Below are positions 50,707 to 59,841 of a stretch of 64,000 nucleotides of DNA, piece by piece (position 1 is the first letter of the stretch; the number at the start of each line of letters is the position of its first letter). Source of the stretch: Verrucomicrobiaceae bacterium (GTDB lineage Bacteria > Verrucomicrobiota > Verrucomicrobiia > Chthoniobacterales > JAATET01); the NCBI GenBank assembly GCA_027488755.1, contig JAIYAZ010000167.1, forward strand, positions 1-64,000, written 5' to 3'. A model generated the notes under the pieces. The model was not told the DNA's origin. It made no database searches and saw only the letters and a list, made by a program, of their open reading frames with translations. The translations under genes and the position numbers were made by a program.

Positions 50707-52070
50707 TCTCCGCGCCCACCCACGCGGAAGTGGAAACCTTTTTCGACTTCCTGCGCTTTCCCTCCATCAGCGCGAAACCCGAGCACGCCGACGACCTGCG
50801 GGACTGCGCCGAATGGCTCACCAGCCTGCTCGCCTCGTGGGGCCTCGAGGCCGCCGCGCACGAAATTCCCGGCGGCGCCCCCGTCGTCCTCGCCCGCACG
50901 CCCGCCGTGCCCGGCGCGCCGCGGGTGCTGCTCTACGGGCACTACGACGTCCAGCCCGTCGAGCCCGTGGAGGCTTGGACCAGCCCGCCCTTCGAGCCGG
51001 AGATTCGCAACGGCTTCATCCACGCCCGCGGAGCCACCGACAACAAGGGCCAGACGTTTTCCCACCTCATCGGCCTCGCGCGCGCCCTCGCCGCGGGTCC
51101 GCTGCCGGTCAATCTCACCGTGCTCCTCGAAGGTGAGGAGGAAATCGGCAGCCCGCGCCTGGGCGAATTCGTCCGCCGCCACCGCGACACGCTCGCCTGC
51201 GACATCGCGCTCATCTCCGACACGAGCATGATCGAGCCAGGCTGGCCCGCGCTCACCCTTGGGCTGCGCGGCATCGCCTGCCTGGAAGTCACCGTGCACG
51301 GCCCGCGCGCCGATCTCCACAGCGGTATGTTTGGCGGAGCCACGCCCAACCCCGCGCTCGCCCTCGCCCGCATCCTCGCCCGCATGCACGGGGCCGACGG
51401 AGGCATCACCATCCCGGGCGTCACGCAGGGCGTGCTCCCCGTGGCCGAAGACGAACTCGCCAGCTGGCGCTCGCTGCCGTGGGATGCCGCGTGGTTCGAG
51501 GCCACCACCGGCCTGCCCGCCGCCGCCGGGGAACGCGACCGCACCGTGCTCGAGCGGGTCTGGGCGCGCCCGACGGCCGAGATCAACGGCCTCACGAGCG
51601 GACACCAGGGCGCCGGATCAAAAACCATCATCCCCGCCGCCGCCCACGCAAAGCTCAGCTTCCGCCTCGCGCCGGGACAAGACCCCGACGCCGTCGCCGC
51701 CGCGGTCATCGCATGGTTCGAGGCGCAATTCGCCGCCGAGGGCCTGCGCGGCGTGTGCGTTTACGACCACGGCGGCCTCCCGTTCTACACGCCTCCCAAC
51801 GACCCCTTTCTCGCCGCCGCCCGCGCCGCGCTCGAGGACGTCTTCGGCCGCCCGCCCGCGCTCACGCGCGAAGGCCTTAGCATTCCCGTCGCCGCGCTGC
51901 TCCAGCGCGAACTCGGCGTGCCGGTCGTGCTCGCCGGCCTCGGCCTGCCCGACTGCAACGCCCACTCGCCCGACGAGAGCTACCCGCTCGCCCACCTCGA
52001 GCTCGGCGCGCAGGCCTTCCTCCGCCTCACGGAACGCTTCGCCGCCGCCCCGCGCGCCGCCGCAAAATAG
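50703..52070 (+). CDS. M20-family dipeptidase
   Basis: VLLYGHYDVQPVEPVEAWTSPPFEPEIRNGFIHARGATDNKGQ, LLEGEEEIGSP; 4-bp overlap with upstream oxidase gene. Confidence 0.92.
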   Translation: MISAPTHAEVETFFDFLRFPSISAKPEHADDLRDCAEWLTSLLASWGLEAAAHEIPGGAPVVLARTPAVPGAPRVLLYGHYDVQPVEPVEAWTSPPFEPEIRNGFIHARGATDNKGQTFSHLIGLARALAAGPLPVNLTVLLEGEEEIGSPRLGEFVRRHRDTLACDIALISDTSMIEPGWPALTLGLRGIACLEVTVHGPRADLHSGMFGGATPNPALALARILARMHGADGGITIPGVTQGVLPVAEDELASWRSLPWDAAWFEATTGLPAAAGERDRTVLERVWARPTAEINGLTSGHQGAGSKTIIPAAAHAKLSFRLAPGQDPDAVAAAVIAWFEAQFAAEGLRGVCVYDHGGLPFYTPPNDPFLAAARAALEDVFGRPPALTREGLSIPVAALLQRELGVPVVLAGLGLPDCNAHSPDESYPLAHLELGAQAFLRLTERFAAAPRAAAK

Positions 52071-52107
52071 TTCGTTCCCCGCCCCCAAATCCGCTAGCAA
52101 GCGGGGC

Positions 52108-53466
52108 ATGAGCGACTTCTCTCCCTTTCGCGAAAAAATGGAATCCGCCGGCGTGAGCGAACCGGCCACTCGCGCCTTTGAACGCGCCTACCTCCAGCTC
52201 GCCGCAAAGGAAAACGCCCTGCTTCCCGAGTCGGCCATTTCGCCGGTCGAGTCCCTCCCCGACGCCGCCACGCTCCCCGAACCGGACGCCGCCGAAACCG
52301 CCTCCCTGCTCGACCGCAGCGCCATCCTCAAGCTCAACGGCGGCCTCGGCACCAGCATGGGCCTCGACCGCGCGAAATCCCTCCTGGAGGTTCGCCCCGG
52401 CGTCACCTTCCTCGACCTCATCGCCCGCCAGATCAGTCACTTCCGCGCCAGCACCGGAGCGAACGTCCGGTTCCTGCTGATGAACAGCTTCAGCACCAGC
52501 GCGGACACCCGCGCCTTCCTCGCCCGCCACCCCGAGCTCGGCGACGCCGACGCCATCGAGGTGCTCCAGAACAAGGTGCCGAAAATTGACGCCGCCACGC
52601 TCGCGCCCGCCGCCTGGCCCGCGAACCCCGACCTCGAATGGTGCCCGCCCGGCCACGGCGACCTCTACCCCGTGCTCGCCGGCTCCGGCGCGCTCGACCG
52701 CCTGCTCGCCGCCGGCGTCCAATACCTCTTCGTCTCGAACTCCGACAACCTCGGCGCCACCCTCGACCCCCGTCTCCTCAAATGGTTCGCCGACTCCGGC
52801 GCGCCCTTCGCGATGGAAGTCACCGCCCGCACCCCCTCCGACCGCAAGGGCGGCCACCTCGCCGTGCGCGACGGCCAGCTCCTCCTGCGCGAATCGGCCC
52901 AATGCCCCGACGCCGACCTCGACGCCTTCCAGGACATCACGCGCCACCGCTACTTCAACACGAACAACCTCTGGCTCCGTCTCGACCGCCTCCGCGACGC
53001 CCTCGCCGCCGCCGGCGGCTTTCTGCCCCTGCCCGTCATCCAGAACAAAAAAACCGTCGACCCCCGCGACAAAAAATCGCCCGCCGTCTACCAACTCGAA
53101 ACCGCCATGGGCGCCGCCATCGAGAGCTTCCCCGACTCCGCCGCCATCGTCGTGCCACGCACCCGCTTCGCGCCGGTGAAAACCACGGGCGACCTGCTCA
53201 CGCTCCGCTCCGACGCCTACGTCATCGGCGACGACGGCACCGTGCAGCTCGCCGCCGAACGCGGCGGAATCCCGCCCAAGGTCGACCTCGACGACAATTA
53301 CAAGCTCGTCGATCAACTCGAGGCCGCGCTCACGAATGGCGCGCCTTCGCTGAAAAACTGCACGAGCTTGCGCGTGACCGGGCCATTCGCCTTCTCGAGC
53401 GCGGACGTCTTCACCGGCGACGTCGCGCTCGAAAATCCCGGCTCCGAGCGGCGGCCCGTCAGTTAG
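52108..53466 (+). CDS. UTP--glucose-1-phosphate/UDP-sugar uridylyltransferase, eukaryotic-like UDPGP family
   Basis: ILKLNGGLGTSMGLDRAKSLLEVRPGVTFLDL, EWCPPGHGDLYPVLAGSG, FNTNNLWLRLDRL. Confidence 0.9.
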   Translation: MSDFSPFREKMESAGVSEPATRAFERAYLQLAAKENALLPESAISPVESLPDAATLPEPDAAETASLLDRSAILKLNGGLGTSMGLDRAKSLLEVRPGVTFLDLIARQISHFRASTGANVRFLLMNSFSTSADTRAFLARHPELGDADAIEVLQNKVPKIDAATLAPAAWPANPDLEWCPPGHGDLYPVLAGSGALDRLLAAGVQYLFVSNSDNLGATLDPRLLKWFADSGAPFAMEVTARTPSDRKGGHLAVRDGQLLLRESAQCPDADLDAFQDITRHRYFNTNNLWLRLDRLRDALAAAGGFLPLPVIQNKKTVDPRDKKSPAVYQLETAMGAAIESFPDSAAIVVPRTRFAPVKTTGDLLTLRSDAYVIGDDGTVQLAAERGGIPPKVDLDDNYKLVDQLEAALTNGAPSLKNCTSLRVTGPFAFSSADVFTGDVALENPGSERRPVS

Positions 53467-55382
53467 GCCGCCGGCTCGGTGAGCGCGGAAAGCCGCTCCG
53501 CCGCCTGTTCCCAGTCGGCCGTGGCCCGCTCAAGATCCTCGGTCACCCCCGCCAAATCGCGGTTGATCCGGAACGCCGCGCCCGCGTTGTCGTAAACCGC
53601 CGGATCCTCAAGCTCGGCGGTGAGCTGCTTCTGGCGCGTCTCCAGCCGCAACACCTCGGCCTCGAGCGCGTCGACCTTCGCCTTCGCGTCACGGCGTTCC
53701 TTCGCCTTCGCGTTGCGCGCCTCGGCCTCGGCCCGCTTCTCCTCCTTCGTCTTGAAGATGCGCTGCCGCTCGGGTGCTGGCGCCGCCGCGGTCGCCACCT
53801 CCAGCTTGGCGCCCGAAACGAGCGCTTCCCGCTCCGACGTGGCGACCGTCTTATCCAAAAAATACTGGTAATCCCCGGGGTAGAACGTCGTGCGCCCCGC
53901 CTGCACGTGCATCACCTGCTGCGCGATGGCGCGGATGAAATACACGTCGTGGCTGATGAACACGAGCGTGCCCGTGAACGACTTCAAGGCCGAGATCAGC
54001 GCATCGATGCTCGGAATGTCGAGGTGCGTCGTCGGCTCATCCATCAGCAGTAGGTTCGGCGGATCGAGCAGCAGCTTCACCAGCGCGAGGCGGCTCTTTT
54101 CCCCGCCGCTCAGCACACCCACATTCTTGAACACATCGTCCCCGCGAAACAAAAACGCCCCCAGCACCGTGCGGATGGACTCCTCGTTCACGTTTCTCGC
54201 GCCGGCCGAAGCCTCCGCGAGCACCGTGCGGCGCTCGTCGAGCATCTCCGTGCGATACTGCGCGAAGTATCCGACCCGCACATTGTGCCCCGGCGTGCGC
54301 TCGCCCTGCTGGAACGGCACGATGTCGGCCATGATCTTGAGCAGCGTGGATTTGCCCGCGCCGTTCGGCCCGACCAGCACCGTGCGCTGCCCGCGCTCCA
54401 CTTCGTAATCCAGCCCGCGATACACCCAGTGCAGGTTCGGCTCCTGCCCGTAGGCCTGGTGGATGCCGGCGAGCGTCATCACGCGCTGACCCGACCGCTC
54501 CGGCTGCGGAAACGAAAAGCGCACCACCGGCGCGAGCGCCTCCGGGGGCTCGATGCGCTCCATGCGCGCGAGCTGCTTGATGCGTTCCTGCGCCTGCGCG
54601 GCCTTGCTGGCCTTGGCGCGGAAGCGGTCGATGAACTGCTGGATGCTCGCGATCTCACGCTGCTGGTTTTCGTAGGCGAGCCGGTGCTGCTCCTGCTGCG
54701 CGGCGCGTTGGGTGAGGTAGGATTCGTAGTTGCCCGTGTAACGCCAGAGGCGGCGGTTACGAATCTCGATGATCGTGTTGCAGAGCACGTTGAGAAATTC
54801 CCGGTCATGCGAAATCACAAAAAACGCGCCGGGATACGTGAGCAGGTAGCTCTGGAACCAGCGCAGCGCCTCGAGGTCGAGGTGGTTCGTCGGCTCGTCG
54901 AGCATGAGCAGATCGGGCTCGAGCACGAGGAGCCGCGCGAGGTGCGCGCGCATCACCCAGCCGCCGCTGAAGGTCCGCGCGGGCTTGTCGTAGTCGGTCT
55001 CGCGAAAACCCAGGCCGGCGAGAATGCGCTTCGCCTTGGGCTGCCGCTCCTGCGCCTCATATTCCGCGGCGAAGTCGTAATCGGGGTCCTCGGGATCGGC
55101 CTCACCGGTGGCGACAACGTGGCCGGTCGCGAGATCGAGCACGGTTTCGTCCCCCGCCGGCGCGCTTTCCTGCGGCAGGAAGCCGAGCGTGCTGCCACGC
55201 TGGAGCGAGACCGAGCCCTCGTCGGGTTCGTCGTTTTTGAGGATCAACGAGAAGAGCGTCGTCTTGCCCGCGCCGTTCGGGCCGACGAGGCCGATGCGGT
55301 CACCGCGGTTGATCTGGATCGACGCATTTTCAAAGAGCACGCGACCCGCGAAGGATTTGGTCACGCCGGAGATGGAAAGCAT
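53463..55382 (-). CDS. ABC-F family ATP-binding protein
   Basis: 639 aa; two Walker A motifs (GPNGAGKTTL, GPNGAGKSTL), two DEPTNHLD/DEPTTHLD motifs, C-terminal coiled coil. Confidence 0.95.
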   Translation of the reverse strand: MLSISGVTKSFAGRVLFENASIQINRGDRIGLVGPNGAGKTTLFSLILKNDEPDEGSVSLQRGSTLGFLPQESAPAGDETVLDLATGHVVATGEADPEDPDYDFAAEYEAQERQPKAKRILAGLGFRETDYDKPARTFSGGWVMRAHLARLLVLEPDLLMLDEPTNHLDLEALRWFQSYLLTYPGAFFVISHDREFLNVLCNTIIEIRNRRLWRYTGNYESYLTQRAAQQEQHRLAYENQQREIASIQQFIDRFRAKASKAAQAQERIKQLARMERIEPPEALAPVVRFSFPQPERSGQRVMTLAGIHQAYGQEPNLHWVYRGLDYEVERGQRTVLVGPNGAGKSTLLKIMADIVPFQQGERTPGHNVRVGYFAQYRTEMLDERRTVLAEASAGARNVNEESIRTVLGAFLFRGDDVFKNVGVLSGGEKSRLALVKLLLDPPNLLLMDEPTTHLDIPSIDALISALKSFTGTLVFISHDVYFIRAIAQQVMHVQAGRTTFYPGDYQYFLDKTVATSEREALVSGAKLEVATAAAPAPERQRIFKTKEEKRAEAEARNAKAKERRDAKAKVDALEAEVLRLETRQKQLTAELEDPAVYDNAGAAFRINRDLAGVTEDLERATADWEQAAERLSALTEPAA

Positions 55383-55435
55383 GCGGGAAGCTGGCAGAAA
55401 ACCGGCCCAGGCGGCAACCGCGCGCTTGCGGCGGC

Positions 55436-57091
55436 CTAATTCCCCGGCAGGAGCAGGATGCGCCGGACCTCGGCGATGGCCTCGGGATTCTGGTGCGCGG
55501 GATGGGCCGACGGCACGACCAACTCGGACTCCGCCCCGGGCATGTGCGAACTCCAGTAGGGCACCACGCCGTCGCTTTTCTGCGGCGGAGTCTGGTCGTG
55601 GTTGCCGCCCTTGCCGCGATCCCCGGAGATGACGTGGTAGGGAATGCCCGACGTGAGCGGCACCTCGTTGATCGCGCGGACGAAGCGGTTGTTCGGCGCG
55701 AGGGTGTCGACGCTGTTCGGGATGCGGCGCAGCTTGAGGTCGTCGGTCTGGAAGGTAAGGATTTTTTGCATGTCGCGTCCCGCCTGAAGCAGCGTGGTCG
55801 GTGAGTGCACGAGGCTCGAACCGATCCGTCCCAGCCAGTGCGTGGCGAGATTACTGCCCTTGAGGGGCGCGGCGATGAAGATGACGCGACCCACCTCCGG
55901 GCGGTGCGAGAAGACGAGCGCCTCGGTGAACAGCTCGCGGCTCGCCGGGGAAAGCGGCGTGTCCGCCGGCTTGCGGTGGAAGATTTTTTCCCAGAGCTGA
56001 TCGCCGCTGTCGGTGATGAGCAGGCGGCTGATGCACCCGCCCATGCTGTGTCCGACGACGACCATCTTGCGCCGCAGCGGATAAACCTTCTGCACGCCGT
56101 CGAGTTCCTTGCGCAGCAGCGCGGCGGAGTAGGGATACGGGTAACCGCTCGGGTAGCTGTAGAACCAGACCTGATACCGGCGGCGGAACTCCGGATCGGC
56201 CCGCAGGGCGTTGATCATGGGCGTCCACGTCGCCTGCGTGTCCATGAGCCCGTGCACGACGAGGAGCACGGTTTTATTCGGGTCGTAGGGCTGGAGCCGA
56301 ACCAGCCGCGCGGTGTCGGCGTATTTTCCGGGCTGCAGCAGGCGGGAGATTTCCAGCTTCTTGGGATCGTTCCGGGCCAGCATGACCGCCAGGGGAACGG
56401 TGAAATCCGCCCCAAGCGGGTAGGTCCGGCCGTCCATCCGCACGGTCTCCACCGCCAGCGGATCCTCAAAGCCGAGTTCGCACTCGCGCCCGCGGAAACG
56501 GGCGATCGCCGTCACCCCGTAATACGTGCGCGGCATGCCGTAGCGCGCCTTTGCGTCGCGGTTGACCGCGCGGCCGACCGCCACCACCGGCGCGCCCAGG
56601 CCGGGACGGATCACGCGGTCCTTCACGTAGGTGCCGTTGACGTCGAATTCATCGGCCGGCGTGAAGTGGTAAAGCGCGGGGTTCCACTGCGGGCGGGGGT
56701 CCGGCTTGCGCCGAAGCACGAAGTCTCCGCCCGCCGCCGGCACGCGCAGGGGCTGCGCCCACGGGTCGAGCTTCGCCTTCTCGATCACCTTGACGATGCG
56801 GCTCACCGCAAAGTTGTAATCCTTCAAGGCGAGGGCATTCTGCGGATTCCGCTCCAGCTCGCGGGCGGCAATTTGCGCCGCCGTGAGGTATCCGGCCAGC
56901 GCCTCCAGCGGAGCCCGGCGCTCCCGGGCCTGGGCGGCCACCATCCCGGCCTGCGCGGTCGCAAGAGGTTCTGCGCAGCCCGGTGCAGGCACGTAGCGGG
57001 GGTCACGCTCCCGGATCGTCGAGTAGGTCGAGCAGCCCGCAAGGCCAACCAGGGAGAACAGAATCAACGGACGAATCACCACGCCGGCCAT
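55436..57091 (-). CDS. Alpha/beta hydrolase lipoprotein
   Basis: Start MAGVVIRPLILFSLVGLAGCS (lipobox); VLLVVHGLMDTQATW, VVVGHSMGGCISRLL. Confidence 0.88.
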   Translation of the reverse strand: MAGVVIRPLILFSLVGLAGCSTYSTIRERDPRYVPAPGCAEPLATAQAGMVAAQARERRAPLEALAGYLTAAQIAARELERNPQNALALKDYNFAVSRIVKVIEKAKLDPWAQPLRVPAAGGDFVLRRKPDPRPQWNPALYHFTPADEFDVNGTYVKDRVIRPGLGAPVVAVGRAVNRDAKARYGMPRTYYGVTAIARFRGRECELGFEDPLAVETVRMDGRTYPLGADFTVPLAVMLARNDPKKLEISRLLQPGKYADTARLVRLQPYDPNKTVLLVVHGLMDTQATWTPMINALRADPEFRRRYQVWFYSYPSGYPYPYSAALLRKELDGVQKVYPLRRKMVVVGHSMGGCISRLLITDSGDQLWEKIFHRKPADTPLSPASRELFTEALVFSHRPEVGRVIFIAAPLKGSNLATHWLGRIGSSLVHSPTTLLQAGRDMQKILTFQTDDLKLRRIPNSVDTLAPNNRFVRAINEVPLTSGIPYHVISGDRGKGGNHDQTPPQKSDGVVPYWSSHMPGAESELVVPSAHPAHQNPEAIAEVRRILLLPGN

Positions 57092-57163
57092 GGAAGAATC
57101 TGGCCGCCTGCTTGGCAAGAGCGGATGCCGCCGGGAGCTGGCCGGGCGGCGTATAGTGGAGCA

Positions 57164-59818
57164 ATGCTCGAAGTGCGCTACGAACTCGGGGTTCACCTGC
57201 CCGCGGAGAATCTCTGGCTCGATCCCCGCGGGGCGAGGGAGTTTGCCTTTGTCTCGCACGCGCACAGCGACCACACCGGGCGCCACCGGGAGACCATTCT
57301 CACCGAGGCGACCTCCCGATTGATGCGGGCCCGGCTCGGCCCGCCCGCAGGACGCGAGATCATCCTGCCGTATCGCGAACCGTCCTCGTGCCGCGGCGTG
57401 CAGGTGGAGTTGCTGCCCGCCGGCCACGTCCTCGGCTCGGCCCAGTGCCTGCTCACGACCGATCGCGGCACCCTGCTCTACACCGGCGATTTCAAGCTGC
57501 GCACCGGGCTGAGCTGCGAAGCCGCCGAGGCGCGGCCTGCGGATACGCTGATCATGGAAACCACCTTCGGCCTGCCGCGCTACGTCTTCCCCCCGGCCGA
57601 AGAGGTGCTCGCCGCCGTCGTGAAATTCTGCCTCGAGGCGCGCGAGGACGGCGCGACCCCCGTGCTCCTCGGCTACTCCCTCGGCAAGGCCCAGGAAATC
57701 CTCGCCGCGCTCGCCTCCGCGGGTCTCCCCATCATGCTCCACGGCTCCGTCTGGGGCATGACGCAAATCTACACCGACCTCGGCGTCACCTTCCCCCCGC
57801 ACGAGAAATACGCCGCCGACCGCCTCGCCGACCACGTCCTCATCTGCCCGCCCAGCGTCGCGGGCTCCGCCATGCTGCGAAAAATCACGTCGCGCCGCAC
57901 CGCCGTTCTCACCGGCTGGGCGATGGACGGCGGCGCCGCCCGCCGCGCGAAGGTCGACGCCGCCTTCCCGCTCTCCGACCACGCCGACTACGCCGACCTC
58001 CTCCGCTACGTGGAGATGGTCGCCCCCCGCCGCGTGCTCACGCTCCACGGCTTCGCCCGCGAGTTCGCCCGCGACCTGCGTGCCCGCGGCCTCGAGGCCT
58101 GGGCCCTCACCGGCGCGGACCAGCTCGAACTCGCCCTGCCGGCCAAAGCCGCCCCCGCCCGCCCCGCCCGAACGCCGGCCGCCCCGGAAATCGGATTCGG
58201 CCGCTTCGCCGCCCTCACCGAACGCATCGCCGCCGCTACCGGCAAGCTCGCCAAAGTCCGCCTGCTCGCCGATTTTCTCGCGGGCCTCGACGACGCCGAA
58301 CTTCCGCTCGCCGCCACCTGGCTCACCGGCCGCGCCTTTCCGCAGGTCAGCGCCCGCCCCCTCAAGCTCGGCAGCGCCATCATCCGCCGGGCACTGCTGT
58401 CCGCCTCGGGCCTGACGCCCTCCGAGCTCCAGGCCATTTCCCGCCGCCACAATGACATCGGCCCCACCACCGGCGAAGCCCTGGCCGCGAACGCCCCCGC
58501 GACCCCGCCTACCATCCCCGAAGTCGACGCCTTCCTTCGCCGGATCGAAGCCGCGCGCGGCCCGCTCGCGAAGACCACCCTGCTCGAAGGCTGGCTGCGG
58601 CGGCTCGCGGCGCGCGATGCGGTGGCCCTCGTCAAAATCCTCACCGGCGACCTGCGCATCGGGCTTAAGGAAGGCCTCGTCGAGGAGGCCGTGGCCACCG
58701 CCTTCCACGCCGAGGCCGAAACCGTCCGCGAAGCGCACATGCTGCTGGGCGATCTCGGGGAAACCGCCCGCCGCACCCGCGCCGGAACCCTCGACGGGAT
58801 CAACCTCACCCCGTTTCACCCCGTCAAGTGCATGCTCGCCAGCCCGGAACCCGATGGGGAGGGCGTCTGGCAGCGCATGACGGCCGCGGGCGGCCGCGAA
58901 GTCTGGCTCGAGGACAAGCTGGACGGCATCCGCGCCCAGCTCCACGCCCACGGCGGGCGGGTGGCGCTTTATTCGCGCGACCTCAAACCCCTCACCGCGA
59001 CCTTCCCGGAAATCGCCGCCGCCGCGCGCGGACTCGACGCCGTGCTGGACGGCGAAATCGTCGCCTGGCGCGACGGAAAACCGCTCGGATTCTTCGAGCT
59101 GCAAAAACGCCTCGGCCGCACCGAGCGCGATCTCTTTCTGCCGGCCGAGGTGCCGGTGACCTTCACCGCGTTTGACGTGCTCTGGCTCGACGGCCGCTCC
59201 ACCTTTCGCGAACCGCTCGCCGCCCGCCGCGCCCGACTCGAATCCCTCGCCCTTGTGGCCCCGCTGCAAATCCTGCCGACCACCCGCGCGCATTCCGCGG
59301 CGGACGTCGAAGCCGCCTTCCTCGCGGCCCGCGCACGGCGCAACGAAGGGCTCATCGCCAAGGACCCCGCCAGCCTGTATTCGCCGGGCCGGCGCGGACT
59401 CGCGTGGATCAAGCTCAAGAAGGCCGGCGCCACCCTCGATGTCGTCGTCACGAGCGTGGAATACGGCCACGGTCGGCGGCGCGGCGTGTTGAGCGACTAC
59501 ACGTTTGCCGTGCGCGACGAAGCCGGCGGCCTCGCGACGATCGGCAAGGCCTACAGCGGATTGACCGACGCCGAAATCGCCGCGCTCACCGAGCGCTTCC
59601 AGGCCAGCATCATCGGACAACGCGGCCGCATCTTCGACGTGCGGCCCGAGGTCGTGCTGGAGATTGCCTTTGATTCGGTCCAACCCAGCCCGCGCCACGC
59701 CAGCGGCCTCGCGCTCCGCTTTCCGCGCATCCACCGCATTCGCGCCGACAAGTCTCCCGCCGAAATCGACACCGTGGCGCACGCCCAACGGCTTGCAGGA
59801 CGGACGGAATCCGCGTAG
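57164..59818 (+). CDS. Fusion protein: MBL/beta-CASP exonuclease plus ATP-dependent DNA ligase (ligase-associated DNA damage response)
   Basis: 884 aa from ATG 57164. N-terminus: SHAHSDHTG (H32-A-H34-S-D36-H37), LYTGDFKLRTG, LGYSLGKAQEI, FPLSDHADY. C-terminus: ligase motifs EDKLDGIR (K585), LDGEIVAW, TAFDVLWLDG, NEGLIAKDP, AWIKLKK. Confidence 0.92.
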   Translation: MLEVRYELGVHLPAENLWLDPRGAREFAFVSHAHSDHTGRHRETILTEATSRLMRARLGPPAGREIILPYREPSSCRGVQVELLPAGHVLGSAQCLLTTDRGTLLYTGDFKLRTGLSCEAAEARPADTLIMETTFGLPRYVFPPAEEVLAAVVKFCLEAREDGATPVLLGYSLGKAQEILAALASAGLPIMLHGSVWGMTQIYTDLGVTFPPHEKYAADRLADHVLICPPSVAGSAMLRKITSRRTAVLTGWAMDGGAARRAKVDAAFPLSDHADYADLLRYVEMVAPRRVLTLHGFAREFARDLRARGLEAWALTGADQLELALPAKAAPARPARTPAAPEIGFGRFAALTERIAAATGKLAKVRLLADFLAGLDDAELPLAATWLTGRAFPQVSARPLKLGSAIIRRALLSASGLTPSELQAISRRHNDIGPTTGEALAANAPATPPTIPEVDAFLRRIEAARGPLAKTTLLEGWLRRLAARDAVALVKILTGDLRIGLKEGLVEEAVATAFHAEAETVREAHMLLGDLGETARRTRAGTLDGINLTPFHPVKCMLASPEPDGEGVWQRMTAAGGREVWLEDKLDGIRAQLHAHGGRVALYSRDLKPLTATFPEIAAAARGLDAVLDGEIVAWRDGKPLGFFELQKRLGRTERDLFLPAEVPVTFTAFDVLWLDGRSTFREPLAARRARLESLALVAPLQILPTTRAHSAADVEAAFLAARARRNEGLIAKDPASLYSPGRRGLAWIKLKKAGATLDVVVTSVEYGHGRRRGVLSDYTFAVRDEAGGLATIGKAYSGLTDAEIAALTERFQASIIGQRGRIFDVRPEVVLEIAFDSVQPSPRHASGLALRFPRIHRIRADKSPAEIDTVAHAQRLAGRTESA

Positions 59819-59841
59819 CACGGAACTTGCTGAAAGCGGTA

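Noticed and set aside
55436-59821. 1461-aa minus-strand ORF spanning the hydrolase and the whole antisense of the Exo-Lig gene
   Set aside because: Only the 55436-57091 part has lipoprotein/hydrolase features; the upstream extension is an Arg/Gly/Glu-rich antisense shadow of the real ligase gene, expected from high GC codon bias
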